A stretch of 64,000 nt of DNA from a virus: positions 1 to 64,000 of IMG/VR virus record IMGVR_UViG_3300037054_000148. One strand, given 5' to 3'. The notes beneath the pieces were generated by a model that saw only the letters and a list, made by a program, of their open reading frames with translations, did not search any database and was not told the origin of the DNA. A program made the position numbers and the translations under genes. Of the stretch, positions 30,577 to 42,086 are shown piece after piece (position 1 is the stretch's first letter; every line of letters starts with the position of its first letter).

Positions 30577-30851
30577 GCCTTCACCTCATCAGGAACCCAA
30601 GATAGCTCAAGGGGAATCAAAACAGCGTTTAATTCTTCAACGGAATCGTAGGAAAACGCTAAGCTGTTCGCCCTATCTTTATTGGAGAAACTCACGAGTA
30701 AGTTATAGCGAAGTCCAATTATGGATGCAGTCCCATCCGGATTGAAATACTGTTCGGTAGTGACAGAAAATCCAGAAATATCTCGAACATCAATCACTAC
30801 GTTGGGTTGGGGGTGCCACCAAGCAATATTTTTGTTTTCAGATTTTAGCAT
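30573..30851 (-). CDS. hypothetical protein (92 aa)
   Basis: Beta-rich 92-residue product (NVVIDVRDISGFSV, GLRYNLLVSFSN), possibly a small binding domain. Overlaps the 408-residue gene by four bases. Confidence 0.55.
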   Translation of the reverse strand: MLKSENKNIAWWHPQPNVVIDVRDISGFSVTTEQYFNPDGTASIIGLRYNLLVSFSNKDRANSLAFSYDSVEELNAVLIPLELSWVPDEVKA

Positions 30852-30853
30852 TC

Positions 30854-31030
30854 TTAATTCATCCTTTTGCAGGTAAGTTGCTCCATCAGGAGGGCCTCCT
30901 GAGCTAACTGAGCATCGAGTTCTTTATCATCCTGGGCAAGGATTTCACGGCGTCGAGTGATTTCTTCGTTGTCTGGCCCCTGGATTTCTTGGAGGGCTCT
31001 TCGGGTTGGGGAAGTGTCTGGATATGTCAT
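30854..31030 (-). CDS. small hypothetical helical protein (58 aa)
   Basis: A 58-codon frame (MTYPDTSPTRRALQEIQGPD...) that starts in an ATGA overlap with the stop of the upstream gene. Charged and helical. Not recognised. Confidence 0.6.
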   Translation of the reverse strand: MTYPDTSPTRRALQEIQGPDNEEITRRREILAQDDKELDAQLAQEALLMEQLTCKRMN

Positions 31031-31728
31031 TTGTTACTCCATTCGGTTGACACCAAAAAGGCAGCTTGTTGATCACTTAAAGATTGGTACCGCCATTGGG
31101 CCAATATACTAAGCGTATCAGCTATTCTTTTATTACTCAGATTCAACCCACTCAGATACTTTATCTTCCCCGATGAGAGTCCTAAAGTTTTGATTTCTGA
31201 TTTGTTATCTAGTTTTACATAAACATATGAGCGCAAATCATGGTATAAACGAGAGAGGCGGGGTGCCACATCTGTAGTCCCAAACCACCCAAAGGGGGCC
31301 TCCCATGGCTGTTTATCCCATACACCGAGAGTTTTGTTAGTGGTGGCGGATTTAACTCTCCAATACAGGACATTGAAATCTCTGACTGATTCCACATCAT
31401 ACATAAAACTTTTTATGATAGGTTTTTGCTCTGATTCTTTGAGGTCAGGAGTCAGGGAGCCCACAATGTATGTAAGCAGAGCCTCATTCCTAGTCATCGG
31501 AGGGTTCCGCCAGAACGTGCAACTGGCTTGCTCGGCCAACGGCACCTGAGATTCCTGGTCTACCACAGAAAAAACCTGGGGATCCTCAAGATCAAAGGGT
31601 CTGATTTTGATCTTGTAGGATCGCTCCAGGGCTTTAATGACCGCTCTATCGGAGCCCAGCAGCACATTCCTGGTTTTAGGCTTGCGCTTCCCCAGCAAAA
31701 TAGCTACAGCCCACGGAGCTTCACTCAT
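31027..31728 (-). CDS. hypothetical protein (233 aa)
   Basis: Product of 233 residues, no domain recognised; two tryptophan clusters (VWDKQPWEAPFGWFG). Overlaps both neighbours by four bases. Confidence 0.65.
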   Translation of the reverse strand: MSEAPWAVAILLGKRKPKTRNVLLGSDRAVIKALERSYKIKIRPFDLEDPQVFSVVDQESQVPLAEQASCTFWRNPPMTRNEALLTYIVGSLTPDLKESEQKPIIKSFMYDVESVRDFNVLYWRVKSATTNKTLGVWDKQPWEAPFGWFGTTDVAPRLSRLYHDLRSYVYVKLDNKSEIKTLGLSSGKIKYLSGLNLSNKRIADTLSILAQWRYQSLSDQQAAFLVSTEWSNK

Positions 31729-31967
31729 TCAGCCGGAACTTCTTCTTCTGCCATGACTGGCATGATGGGCATTTCAGTGGTGAGGGTGTTGACGAGTGCA
31801 GAGGCTTCCCCAACTGCCACCTTAGTCTGCTGTAGCTGCCGCTGGAGCTTGTCCTGGAGTTCCGCCAGGGCTGCCATCTTCCGGCTCATTTCGAGGGCTT
31901 CACGGGCCATCCGAGTTCGTTCCTTATGCGTTCCATTGCCAGTGTGGTTATGCTTTGATTTGGCCAT
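31725..31967 (-). CDS. small coiled-coil protein (80 aa)
   Basis: A basic N terminus (MAKSKHNHTGNGTHKERTR) followed by a long helix with heptad-like hydrophobics (KMAALAELQDKLQRQLQQTK). Possibly an assembly or scaffold factor. Confidence 0.6.
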   Translation of the reverse strand: MAKSKHNHTGNGTHKERTRMAREALEMSRKMAALAELQDKLQRQLQQTKVAVGEASALVNTLTTEMPIMPVMAEEEVPAE

Positions 31968-31987
31968 TGCTATCTCCTTAGATGGTA

Positions 31988-32914
31988 TTACTCGGAAAAG
32001 TCTAGCTGAGCGGTCCAGGGATGAATCGGCACCGGCCTATTTCCCTTAAGTTCGTCCAGCGTCTGTCTGAATTCGTAGTTCTCTGAAACTTTGTAAAGAA
32101 ACTCCTTGGTCTTGTTTACCAAAACAGCTTCAGCCGTGCTACCTGGAGAGTAATCGGCTACGGCGATGGTGCTGAGTCGTCCACCCTGTCGGATTTGCTC
32201 AATTTGTTCAAATTGTTTTGGCTCAGAGGGGTTAAATACCCCAAGCGTAAATCCTCCAGAGTCCTTGATTAGGTTGAAGCACGGAACGTCTGATTGCCCG
32301 TCACCAACGTAGCACATTCGCTCCAACGGCACTCTTCGTCCGTTCTCTTTCGGGAGACTGACAGTGAAATCAAACCCGTAGAAATCACAACCCTTGCTGA
32401 TTTCATAGATGGCCCTGAGTTTATCGGATGGGCTGACAACAGAGGCGACCGCATGAATCAATCCGTTTCGTTCACGGAAATCTCCTCCATATATTTTCTC
32501 GATCTTAAAATCGGGGTTCTTGGTGCAGAGGCGAATCCTGTCCTGAAGTCCCCCTAGCAGGGCTCGAATACCAGAAGAGACGATATAGACCTCCGCTCCC
32601 ATGCAGAACAATGTGTTCAGAAGGGTCTCTACTCCAGGGTAGAGATGGATATAATCTCCCAAATCTTTCATTCTTCTGTTGTTCAGACCGGGCATCCGGC
32701 CATCCTCAACATATTGAAGAAACATGTTCATGTAGCTCAACTCTGGGTGGTTGGAGCCAATATCTCGAAGATTTTCTTCGGACCATTGCTGGCAATCTGC
32801 CCAGAACCTATTCTCATCGATATCGTATCGCTCAAACACTACCCTCTGCATATAGTCGGGGGACAGGGTTTTGTCAAAATCGAAGATAACGGCCACCTTC
32901 TTGGTCCGGAACAC
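31988..32914 (-). CDS. HAD-superfamily phosphatase
   Basis: Product of 308 residues. Motif I DFDKTLS at 12-18, motif II in VYIVSSGIR, and motif IV in CYVGDGQSDVPCF with a Lys between. A large cap at about 25-90. It resembles SerB/phosphoserine or nucleotide phosphatases. The substrate cannot be read; no partner pathway is adjacent. Confidence 0.82.
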   Translation of the reverse strand: MFRTKKVAVIFDFDKTLSPDYMQRVVFERYDIDENRFWADCQQWSEENLRDIGSNHPELSYMNMFLQYVEDGRMPGLNNRRMKDLGDYIHLYPGVETLLNTLFCMGAEVYIVSSGIRALLGGLQDRIRLCTKNPDFKIEKIYGGDFRERNGLIHAVASVVSPSDKLRAIYEISKGCDFYGFDFTVSLPKENGRRVPLERMCYVGDGQSDVPCFNLIKDSGGFTLGVFNPSEPKQFEQIEQIRQGGRLSTIAVADYSPGSTAEAVLVNKTKEFLYKVSENYEFRQTLDELKGNRPVPIHPWTAQLDFSE

Positions 32915-32933
32915 AGAACCTCCATATTATGTA

Positions 32934-33689
32934 TTACTGAGGGATTCCAGGTTCAGACTCAAGTTTGTTTTTTGATAGGCGCGGGTAAAGTTCGGCTACC
33001 TCAGAAATGTAGATCTCCACATCCCGTAGGTGCTGGTAGACTCGGTTCCCCATGGGGGTAAGTCGTGCGGCTATTTGCTGCCCTGGCTCTAATTTAGTGG
33101 AATCCGGAAGCTCCAAGACCCCATAGGTGAGGAACGATTGAGCCATAAGCTGGAGAAGACTGGCAACCCGATCATACATCATTTTGTCTCGCTGCTTCCC
33201 AAGGATTTCAATTCCGTTCTGATCCCTGATGGTAAACTTCATGGCTGGGAGGATCCGATCTATCATTGGCATTTCGTTTGGAGGCTCGTCACTGAAGGCT
33301 TCCTTACTCTGCTCCTCCAGAACTCGCATCATAACGGATCGCATTATTTTGGAGAACTCAGGGAAAATTTCAGACCAACTCTTCATGAAAACCGTTCCCA
33401 CAACCGCACTGACCCCGAAGCTCCCGCCATAGACAAATCCCCCATCCCAAGATGGGTGCTGATAGAATTCAGACAGGGTGGGGTGTTCGGCGTATTTGGA
33501 TAAGAGGGCTGTGATCTTATGAGAAAGGTCTAGATTACTCATTTCTGACAAGGTGTTATCTGGTTTGTAGATGAACGCCACACTCCCCACTTCATGGTTT
33601 AGCTCACGCATAGCCTTGGTGCTAACGGCTTTTTGCTTCGCCATTAGCTTCATCATATCATCTAGGGTTTGAACTTGAAGGAGTGCCAT
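32934..33689 (-). CDS. hypothetical protein (251 aa)
   Basis: Product of 251 residues with a glycine-rich middle (WDGGFVYGGSFGVSAVVG) and long helices on either side. No family recognised. Confidence 0.65.
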   Translation of the reverse strand: MALLQVQTLDDMMKLMAKQKAVSTKAMRELNHEVGSVAFIYKPDNTLSEMSNLDLSHKITALLSKYAEHPTLSEFYQHPSWDGGFVYGGSFGVSAVVGTVFMKSWSEIFPEFSKIMRSVMMRVLEEQSKEAFSDEPPNEMPMIDRILPAMKFTIRDQNGIEILGKQRDKMMYDRVASLLQLMAQSFLTYGVLELPDSTKLEPGQQIAARLTPMGNRVYQHLRDVEIYISEVAELYPRLSKNKLESEPGIPQ

Positions 33690-33691
33690 CG

Positions 33692-33964
33692 TTACCTCAA
33701 CAGGTGTGCCTGCATATGGAGCAGTAGTGGTCGGACATCACCAAACACGCAGGGGGCGGCGGGGGGCATCATGAGGTAAAACCAGTGCTTTCCATATATA
33801 TCTAATACCCAATCTTTCCCTTCAGTGACTGCTGTGCATCGAACACATTGACGAAACTGGTCGTTGGTTCTCAGGGATAACTTGGGGGGTGCGTCAAATA
33901 TCAGGCCCTCTTCCAAGAGTTGCATTACATATAGAATATCCTGTTCTCGGACCTTTCTTTGCAT
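33692..33964 (-). CDS. hypothetical protein (90 aa)
   Basis: A 90-residue product with CVRC (39-42) and a distant Cys, possibly a partial zinc site. It sits directly between the helicase and the preceding gene and may assist replication. Confidence 0.55.
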   Translation of the reverse strand: MQRKVREQDILYVMQLLEEGLIFDAPPKLSLRTNDQFRQCVRCTAVTEGKDWVLDIYGKHWFYLMMPPAAPCVFGDVRPLLLHMQAHLLR

Positions 33965-33973
33965 ATTATCCTC

Positions 33974-35476
33974 TTAGTCGAGCGGAACTGCGTTCTCCTC
34001 TGTGCGGAGTTGCTGTTCTTTTATTGTGGCCAATTCATCGTGGGTGGCTGAGCTACCTCCGGAGTTGGTTAAATTACCAACTCGGCCCACCAGCACATTA
34101 ATGCCCACATTTGTAAGGGGAAGAGGGGAAGAACGACGAGTTTTAACGGAGGAAATTGCCATCAGGCTCCCCGGAGGGCCATTAAATGTCTCATCAAAGA
34201 AGGTAGTGAAAATGGTGTCGAATGATTTATCGAACTCAGAATACTGGTTGATGCCAGTAATATCCCAAACCCCTCCGGTGGCCTTTGCCTCCTCGTATCC
34301 CTTACGATTCCCCTGAATGGGGGTGAGGAACACAATACTTCGGCCATTATCAAACTGAAGGGCAGTCTGTTTCGCATCTTTGATCGTAGCCTCCATCTCC
34401 GCTTTAGAGTCATGGCTCGAAACAGTAGCCGTAATGGTCAAATAATCCACAAAAAGCATGTCCAGAGGTGTGGTTTGATTGGTCATCTCGGCCATCATCT
34501 TGATGTTGCTCCAAGAGCTTCCATCAGTGGGCTGACGAATGATGAGGCGTCCTGGGAGATTTTGCTCCAGATCTGGAAGGACGACTTCTCGTAGGAATTT
34601 TTCCTCTTCTGCGCTCAGGGTGCCGTCATCAAACTTCTTTTTAGTGGGGTAAATGTCGTATTGGAGGAACTTTCTATCGGCGGAATGGATCAGCGCATAG
34701 ATAATACGCTCTTCGTCGTACGTCTGTTCCAATGTCACATGAAGGACATTGAATCCTTGTTGAGCCGCATTGTAAGCAAAGGCGCGGCATAGGGTGGATT
34801 TACGCTGACCCGCGTACCCAAGGACTCCCACGCAGTCCCCCCGCTTAACGGGAATATGAACATCAATAGCCGAGATGCCAGTCATGATTCTGATGCGTCC
34901 TGCCATTCGTTCCGCCTTATTCTTTTCATAGATTGTCATAATCTCCCCGGCCATATCATTTAGCGCACCACTGAGGGATCTACTGTTGGTAGTAATAACC
35001 CCAGTTTCAATCTGCTCTAAAAGATACTTTACTGCATCGGAGGCCCCAGAATGCACTTTCTTTGAGGTCGGGTCTGTCCAAGAGCTATTATTGATGGCCC
35101 TGACTATCTTAAGTACCCCAGCCAGTCTTTCTCGCTTCCACTCTTCCTGAAAGTCGGTTAAAAGCTGGCCCAGATCACTAAGCTCATAGATCTGGAGATC
35201 CTCTTCGGCCTCATATTCAGCAATTACATCCACAACCCCTAGAACGGTGGAGTTACGCTCCAGGGTTTCACGAAGAATCTTGTAGGAGGGGGCTGTTTTT
35301 TGTTCATACCAAAACTCAGCAATCACAGAAATGATTTCAATTTGTTGTGCCGAACAAACCTTCCTCAACCTTAAGCCGTTGTCTGCCAACCATTCGCAGG
35401 CACATGTCGCCCTCTTAATCTCGTCCGGACTATCATCATGCCGAATGAGATTGTTAAAAATACGCCAAAAACTCAT
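33974..35476 (-). CDS. DnaB-like replicative helicase
   Basis: Product of 500 residues. Helical N-terminal part, then a RecA-type ATPase: Walker A GYAGQRKST at 220-228, EQTYDEER after strand 2, Walker B LDMLFVDYL near 345 and a glutamine-rich sensor strand (IVFLTPIQGNRKG). The arrangement is that of the DnaB/gp41/gp4 C-terminal domain. Expected to unwind DNA at the phage fork as a hexamer. No primase gene is next to it. Confidence 0.82.
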   Translation of the reverse strand: MSFWRIFNNLIRHDDSPDEIKRATCACEWLADNGLRLRKVCSAQQIEIISVIAEFWYEQKTAPSYKILRETLERNSTVLGVVDVIAEYEAEEDLQIYELSDLGQLLTDFQEEWKRERLAGVLKIVRAINNSSWTDPTSKKVHSGASDAVKYLLEQIETGVITTNSRSLSGALNDMAGEIMTIYEKNKAERMAGRIRIMTGISAIDVHIPVKRGDCVGVLGYAGQRKSTLCRAFAYNAAQQGFNVLHVTLEQTYDEERIIYALIHSADRKFLQYDIYPTKKKFDDGTLSAEEEKFLREVVLPDLEQNLPGRLIIRQPTDGSSWSNIKMMAEMTNQTTPLDMLFVDYLTITATVSSHDSKAEMEATIKDAKQTALQFDNGRSIVFLTPIQGNRKGYEEAKATGGVWDITGINQYSEFDKSFDTIFTTFFDETFNGPPGSLMAISSVKTRRSSPLPLTNVGINVLVGRVGNLTNSGGSSATHDELATIKEQQLRTEENAVPLD

Positions 35477-35508
35477 AAATTACCTCTCGCTCCCCTCTCT
35501 CTATTACT

Positions 35509-38148
35509 CTACTTGATCTCGATTGAGTCAAGCCACCAGTCGGGAAGTATTGACTGTGCTTGTGACATAAAACGAGCGAAATCTCCATCAATTATATAAG
35601 AGATGGCGTGATCATCACTTGAGCGAACTGAACGTCCAAGAGCCTGAACTAAGGTCAAGGCCGTCTGGAGTTGGTACCAATCTGGGTCCAACTCCATTCT
35701 AGTTTTGACATATGGATCCGCCAGACTCGCATATGGAACCTTGGCCACAATCTGGAACCGACTCAGATCGTCACGAAGGTCTAGACCCTCTGTCATAGAA
35801 GGGCTGAGCAACACTGTTGGCTCGTCACGAGTCATATGCGCTTCAATCGCCCCATTCTTAGAGCGTGAGTTTGAATCGTGACTGAGTAGACGCCATGCGT
35901 GTGGGGAGCTTCTGAAATAATCCATGATATGCTTCATCGTCTTAAATGATTGGCAATGAATGATCCCCTTTTCTCCTTCATGCTTTGTCAAAATGCGATC
36001 AATTTTTTTCAACAACTTAGGAAGAGTAGTGTCATAATTTTTATAAGACATGGACCCCGCAGGAGTAAAAATAATGCGGCGGTTTTCCTTTGGGAACTCG
36101 GATGGGAGGCCCAGGTAGCCACACTCTTTGGGCTGAATACCTAGGTTTCGGACGAAGGTGCGAGGGTCCAAAATGGTCGCGGATAGGAAAACAATATGAT
36201 CCGCCTTGCTGAACAAGAGTTCTTCTGAAAAAAGATCCCCTTGAAGAGGTTTGATCTCCAGTTTTTCCGCTTGACCGATGAACCACATGTTTGAAGAGGA
36301 GGCGGCGAACATCTCTAACTTTCGCTCAAATTGGTCCAGTGAGGCTTCTTGTTTAAGAAGATCCATCACTTCTCGTTCATTATTAATCTGTGCCCTGGCT
36401 TTAGATAGAGCTAGGTTAATACCAGTTCTGGCCACTGAACAGGCGGGGAAGACCGTATCAGTCAGCCACTTCTTCGCTCTGCCAAGCTCCTTTGGACCCA
36501 GAGGGGGTTTGGGGAAGTCAATCCCAAGTTCCTTCAGACGACCGAAGGTCACTTCAATATTAGAGTGATTGATCAGAGCGGCCTCAGTGTTATGCGCCTC
36601 ATCAACAATAAGCAGCTTTCTATGGGGAAATAGCCCTTTCTGGTAGGTCATGACAGTGAGGAAGTAGGAAAAATTCGTGAGGCCGAAAGGGGTGTTGAGG
36701 AAAATTTCCTTTGCCTCCTTATATGGGCAGATACATTTGCAAGGCCCTTCTCCCAGAGCCTTAGCGATCTTTGCCCCCTCATCGCAGCTAACCGGATAGT
36801 TTCCACAGCGATAGTTACTCCCGCCTTTGATTTCTACCAAGTCAGAAAACTCATCTAAATACTGCTTTTGCAGCATCTTTTGGATAGTGAGGAGATAAGC
36901 TCCACCCCCCTGTGCCCAACGACCCAGATCGACCGCCACTCCGGAATTGTGGGTTACTGTAAAATCACCTAAAAGGAATAAACCATCCCCATCAAGCGTG
37001 AACCCATAGTAGTTCCCTAAGCCAATAGGCTCCACCGAGATACCGGTACGCAACACGTCCTTTTTCTGTTTACGGGAGGATTGCTTTTTACGCAGCAATT
37101 TTACTGGTATCTCTTCTGTGTCTCCAGATATCACCCCGCGATAATAGGTTCCTACAACTCCCGTTTGGCAACCCTTACGGCACTCTTTAACATAACAGGC
37201 ATAACCTAAAGATCTAGCTAGAAAAGCCACATCGTGGGCAAGAGTTGGGGAAATAGAAATAAAATCGTAACCTCCTTTAAATTTACTCCCATCTGCATCC
37301 AGATACCCAGCCAGCAAACTTAAACGAGTTTCCCTAGAATTAGCTTTATATATGTGAGGGATATGTTTACCCTTGTCTAACCCAATAGAGCGCATGGAAT
37401 TCAAAAGAGGATTAGGTGTATGTGGACCTTTACTCTGAGTAGATATATTGTAAGAAGTGGCCTTGGAGCCATTGCAATACTCAGTTACTTTTAAATTTAA
37501 ACTAGATGCTAGGTCGTGTAAGTAGCTTGATATCTCAGGATCCATTGTTGTCACCGCTGTCAATGTGGATGTAGTTCCATCACCTAACCAAAGACCTACG
37601 TAGTAAGGATCCACAGGAACCTGGATATGGCGGAAATCAATGGGAACTCTGTAACCTTTAGCACAGTGGCGAAAGTATTTTGAGGTATTAAGGTAGTTTT
37701 CAACTGAAATATTGACCACCTCTCCATCATACTCGGAGTTTAATCTACTTCCCCCTAAATTCCTTTTTATGCGACTTCTAGTCATTACCAATGAAAGCGT
37801 ATGATTGCTATTAGTGATGTAGGGATCTCCTTTAACGGGAGTTACCCTAAATAACTGATCAGTGCCTGAAGTAGTGGTTATTACCTTTCTTGGATTAGAA
37901 TCAGGACCCATAAGCATATCCCCTGCTTGCACAAACTCAACCTGCTTTATGTGACCATCACACATCATTACAGGTGTACCTGCCCCCAGGCACTTTCCAA
38001 TCCCAGTTGGAAGCTCAAGGATCGTATACTTTCTCCCCTTATTCGTCGTATCAACAAATTTTTGCAGGGCCTGTCTCTGACTAGGGCGCATTTCAGCGAA
38101 GGGGAAGAACCCCTCTAACTCTTCGAATTCCATGTATCTCCTATTCAC
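35509..38148 (-). CDS. XPD/DinG-family helicase containing an intein
   Basis: Precursor of 879 residues; after splicing about 530. Q-motif region (MRPSQRQALQKF), Walker A PTGIGKS split by the intein after Lys52, four cysteines YRCGNYPVSC...GPCKCICPY as in Fe-S helicases, DEAH box LLIVDEAHN, and motif VI ALGRSVRSSDDHA. Superfamily 2, 5'-3' polarity in the family. Likely for DNA repair or replication. It overlaps the next gene by eight bases. Confidence 0.88.
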   Translation of the reverse strand: MNRRYMEFEELEGFFPFAEMRPSQRQALQKFVDTTNKGRKYTILELPTGIGKCLGAGTPVMMCDGHIKQVEFVQAGDMLMGPDSNPRKVITTTSGTDQLFRVTPVKGDPYITNSNHTLSLVMTRSRIKRNLGGSRLNSEYDGEVVNISVENYLNTSKYFRHCAKGYRVPIDFRHIQVPVDPYYVGLWLGDGTTSTLTAVTTMDPEISSYLHDLASSLNLKVTEYCNGSKATSYNISTQSKGPHTPNPLLNSMRSIGLDKGKHIPHIYKANSRETRLSLLAGYLDADGSKFKGGYDFISISPTLAHDVAFLARSLGYACYVKECRKGCQTGVVGTYYRGVISGDTEEIPVKLLRKKQSSRKQKKDVLRTGISVEPIGLGNYYGFTLDGDGLFLLGDFTVTHNSGVAVDLGRWAQGGGAYLLTIQKMLQKQYLDEFSDLVEIKGGSNYRCGNYPVSCDEGAKIAKALGEGPCKCICPYKEAKEIFLNTPFGLTNFSYFLTVMTYQKGLFPHRKLLIVDEAHNTEAALINHSNIEVTFGRLKELGIDFPKPPLGPKELGRAKKWLTDTVFPACSVARTGINLALSKARAQINNEREVMDLLKQEASLDQFERKLEMFAASSSNMWFIGQAEKLEIKPLQGDLFSEELLFSKADHIVFLSATILDPRTFVRNLGIQPKECGYLGLPSEFPKENRRIIFTPAGSMSYKNYDTTLPKLLKKIDRILTKHEGEKGIIHCQSFKTMKHIMDYFRSSPHAWRLLSHDSNSRSKNGAIEAHMTRDEPTVLLSPSMTEGLDLRDDLSRFQIVAKVPYASLADPYVKTRMELDPDWYQLQTALTLVQALGRSVRSSDDHAISYIIDGDFARFMSQAQSILPDWWLDSIEIK
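36946..37992 (-). mobile_element. intein in the P-loop of the XPD-like helicase
   Basis: Residues 53-401 (349). Starts with Cys (CLGAGTPV), splicing blocks through NSNHTLSL, ends VTHN with Ser as the first extein residue. A LAGLIDADG-type homing endonuclease is inserted: YVGLWLGDGT and LLAGYLDADGS. It splits the Walker A between Lys and Ser, so the helicase is inactive until splicing. Confidence 0.92.
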
Positions 38149-38779
38149 TCAATGGGTAAAAACAACCAGCAGTGCAAACATAATCCAAAAGCTCTAGCCG
38201 ATCTATAATGTCCACTTCTAAGCCAGTTATGTACCCATACAACATGTTACTGGCTTTCGTGCAGGCATCTCCAATCCAATCCTCTGAAGGCTTTGAAAGG
38301 AGGGCTGATTGAAACTCTAGTCTCAAGCTGAACGCAATCTGTTGAGGGATAGACCCCTCTACATCGTGCAAAAGGCTTACCACTTCGGTTAAACGACCGG
38401 TCGCATCATGAGGGTGATTCTCCAGACAGGACAGCTTGAAATATAGTTTTGCTACTGGTGAGAGGTCACTCCAAGAGGGCGACTTGTTCTCAATCATGAG
38501 TCTGTCCTCTTGCAAATCCCCGGCCAGCATATCATCGAGTTTGACTGTTTCAAACCTAGCTTTTGGCATACTCAATAGGAGGGCTCGTCGCTCTCGTTTT
38601 TCGTTTACCACATCAGACAATGAGCAACGGCAGGCCCCTGCGTTTCCTGATGCGGCTAAAATGAGTTGATCATACTGAAGCTCTTGTAGAACCGAAGGGG
38701 TAAATTTCTCCCCCCTTCGTTTCAGTTCTGCAAGCACATCATAGAAATCTTTGTTTTGACTAACGATAGATCGGACCAT
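38141..38779 (-). CDS. hypothetical protein (212 aa)
   Basis: Helical product of 212 residues, no known motif; CRC pair at about 50-52 and a terminal CTAGC. Coupled to the helicase by an eight-base overlap, so a replication accessory role is possible. Confidence 0.6.
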   Translation of the reverse strand: MVRSIVSQNKDFYDVLAELKRRGEKFTPSVLQELQYDQLILAASGNAGACRCSLSDVVNEKRERRALLLSMPKARFETVKLDDMLAGDLQEDRLMIENKSPSWSDLSPVAKLYFKLSCLENHPHDATGRLTEVVSLLHDVEGSIPQQIAFSLRLEFQSALLSKPSEDWIGDACTKASNMLYGYITGLEVDIIDRLELLDYVCTAGCFYPLSE

Positions 38780-38806
38780 ACGGTCTCCCCTATCTATTAC
38801 TCCGGC

Positions 38807-40966
<2,160 letters not shown>

Positions 40967-40991
40967 TCACATAAGGGATTCAGAAGATGTA

Positions 40992-41504
40992 TTACCCGTT
41001 GACCAGTTTAAATTTTGATTTGAGGGCGTCAATGTCTCCGGTGATACAGAATACCCCCGTGTCTTTAAGACATTCCTGCCACGAACCCCCCTCATGAACC
41101 TCAGAATGGGTGGAATCTGGCTCCAATTCATAGTCATTTAAGTCACCAAACTTAATCATGACTATGATTGGACTATTCTCTCCCTCAGAAGCGGTCTTTG
41201 CATCAGATTTGGCCTCATCTAGGCTGGTTGTAACCCGTAATTTGGTGGTCCCAGGCTCATTCCAATCGTTCAGGGTAGTCCCATGGTACAGCGAAACGTC
41301 AGGAGCGAGGGTCTGTTTCTCCGGCCCAACTGTGTATTGTTGTGGATTCGGGCTCCCACCATTGAACCCGCCATCTGGATTGCTTCGATAGCGGAGATCT
41401 TTGGCGTTTTGGGGCTCGAAATCATGAACCTTCCCGTCAATATCCAGCCCGTAGGCTCGATGTAACAGGGAGGCGGTAAAGCTAGGGAGTCTTGACATCT
41501 TCAT
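40992..41504 (-). CDS. possible ADP-ribosyltransferase-like protein (ART/PARP fold)
   Basis: Product of 170 residues. SLYHGTTLNDW near 72-82 resembles the LfHGT motif of the H-Y-E class, followed by LRVTTSLDEAKSDAK like the Y-containing strand-helix, and a beta-rich end. The third catalytic Glu is not clear. Phages use ARTs against host proteins or RNA. Assignment tentative. Confidence 0.45.
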   Translation of the reverse strand: MKMSRLPSFTASLLHRAYGLDIDGKVHDFEPQNAKDLRYRSNPDGGFNGGSPNPQQYTVGPEKQTLAPDVSLYHGTTLNDWNEPGTTKLRVTTSLDEAKSDAKTASEGENSPIIVMIKFGDLNDYELEPDSTHSEVHEGGSWQECLKDTGVFCITGDIDALKSKFKLVNG

Positions 41505-42039
41505 CCATCTTCTTTCTGCGATCTGACCAACTAACAGTCAATTCGTGGAATTGCTCCATCAGCTTCCATCGGGTGGCGTGAATTGGGTGGATGAGGGGCA
41601 TTCCTGCCTCCGCAGGGGTCCGGTCAGCCTTCTTTTGATTGCAAGCGAGGCAAGCCGCCACGAGGTTATTGGGTGCGGCACTGCCACCCCTGGACTTAGG
41701 GATCACATGGTCAACGGTGTCGGCCTTCTTCCCACAGTATTGGCAGATGTGCTCGTCCCGCTCCAAAATACCACGGTAGCCCTTACCCAGTTTGAGCTTG
41801 GTATCCTTGATGGCCTGCACACCTGGGTAGAGGATGCAGGCAAACTCATGGATGTCCTCGATCTCGTAGAGGGCCTTGCGGGTCCAGGTTTCCAGATCGA
41901 GAGCTTCTGCCCTCTCAGTGGCCAAAGCCTTGAGAGCATGACGGCGGCTAACTGCCATCATTGGCATGAAATGCATATCGACGGCGATCACCTGATCCCC
42001 CAGAGCCTTCTTATGGAGCCTTTTACTACCACTCATCAT
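41482..42039 (-). CDS. HNH endonuclease (McrA-like)
   Basis: Product of 185 residues. HNH domain: RDEHICQYCG, ADTVDHVIPKSRGG, NNLVAACLACNQKKADRTP, with CxxC pairs around the core. The McrA/phage HNH type. It overlaps the ART-like gene by 23 bases. Confidence 0.88.
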   Translation of the reverse strand: MMSGSKRLHKKALGDQVIAVDMHFMPMMAVSRRHALKALATERAEALDLETWTRKALYEIEDIHEFACILYPGVQAIKDTKLKLGKGYRGILERDEHICQYCGKKADTVDHVIPKSRGGSAAPNNLVAACLACNQKKADRTPAEAGMPLIHPIHATRWKLMEQFHELTVSWSDRRKKMDEDVKTP

Positions 42040-42086
42040 GGTTGCACCTTTGTAGAAGTGTTTGGTATTCGATTTGGTGAGACGAT

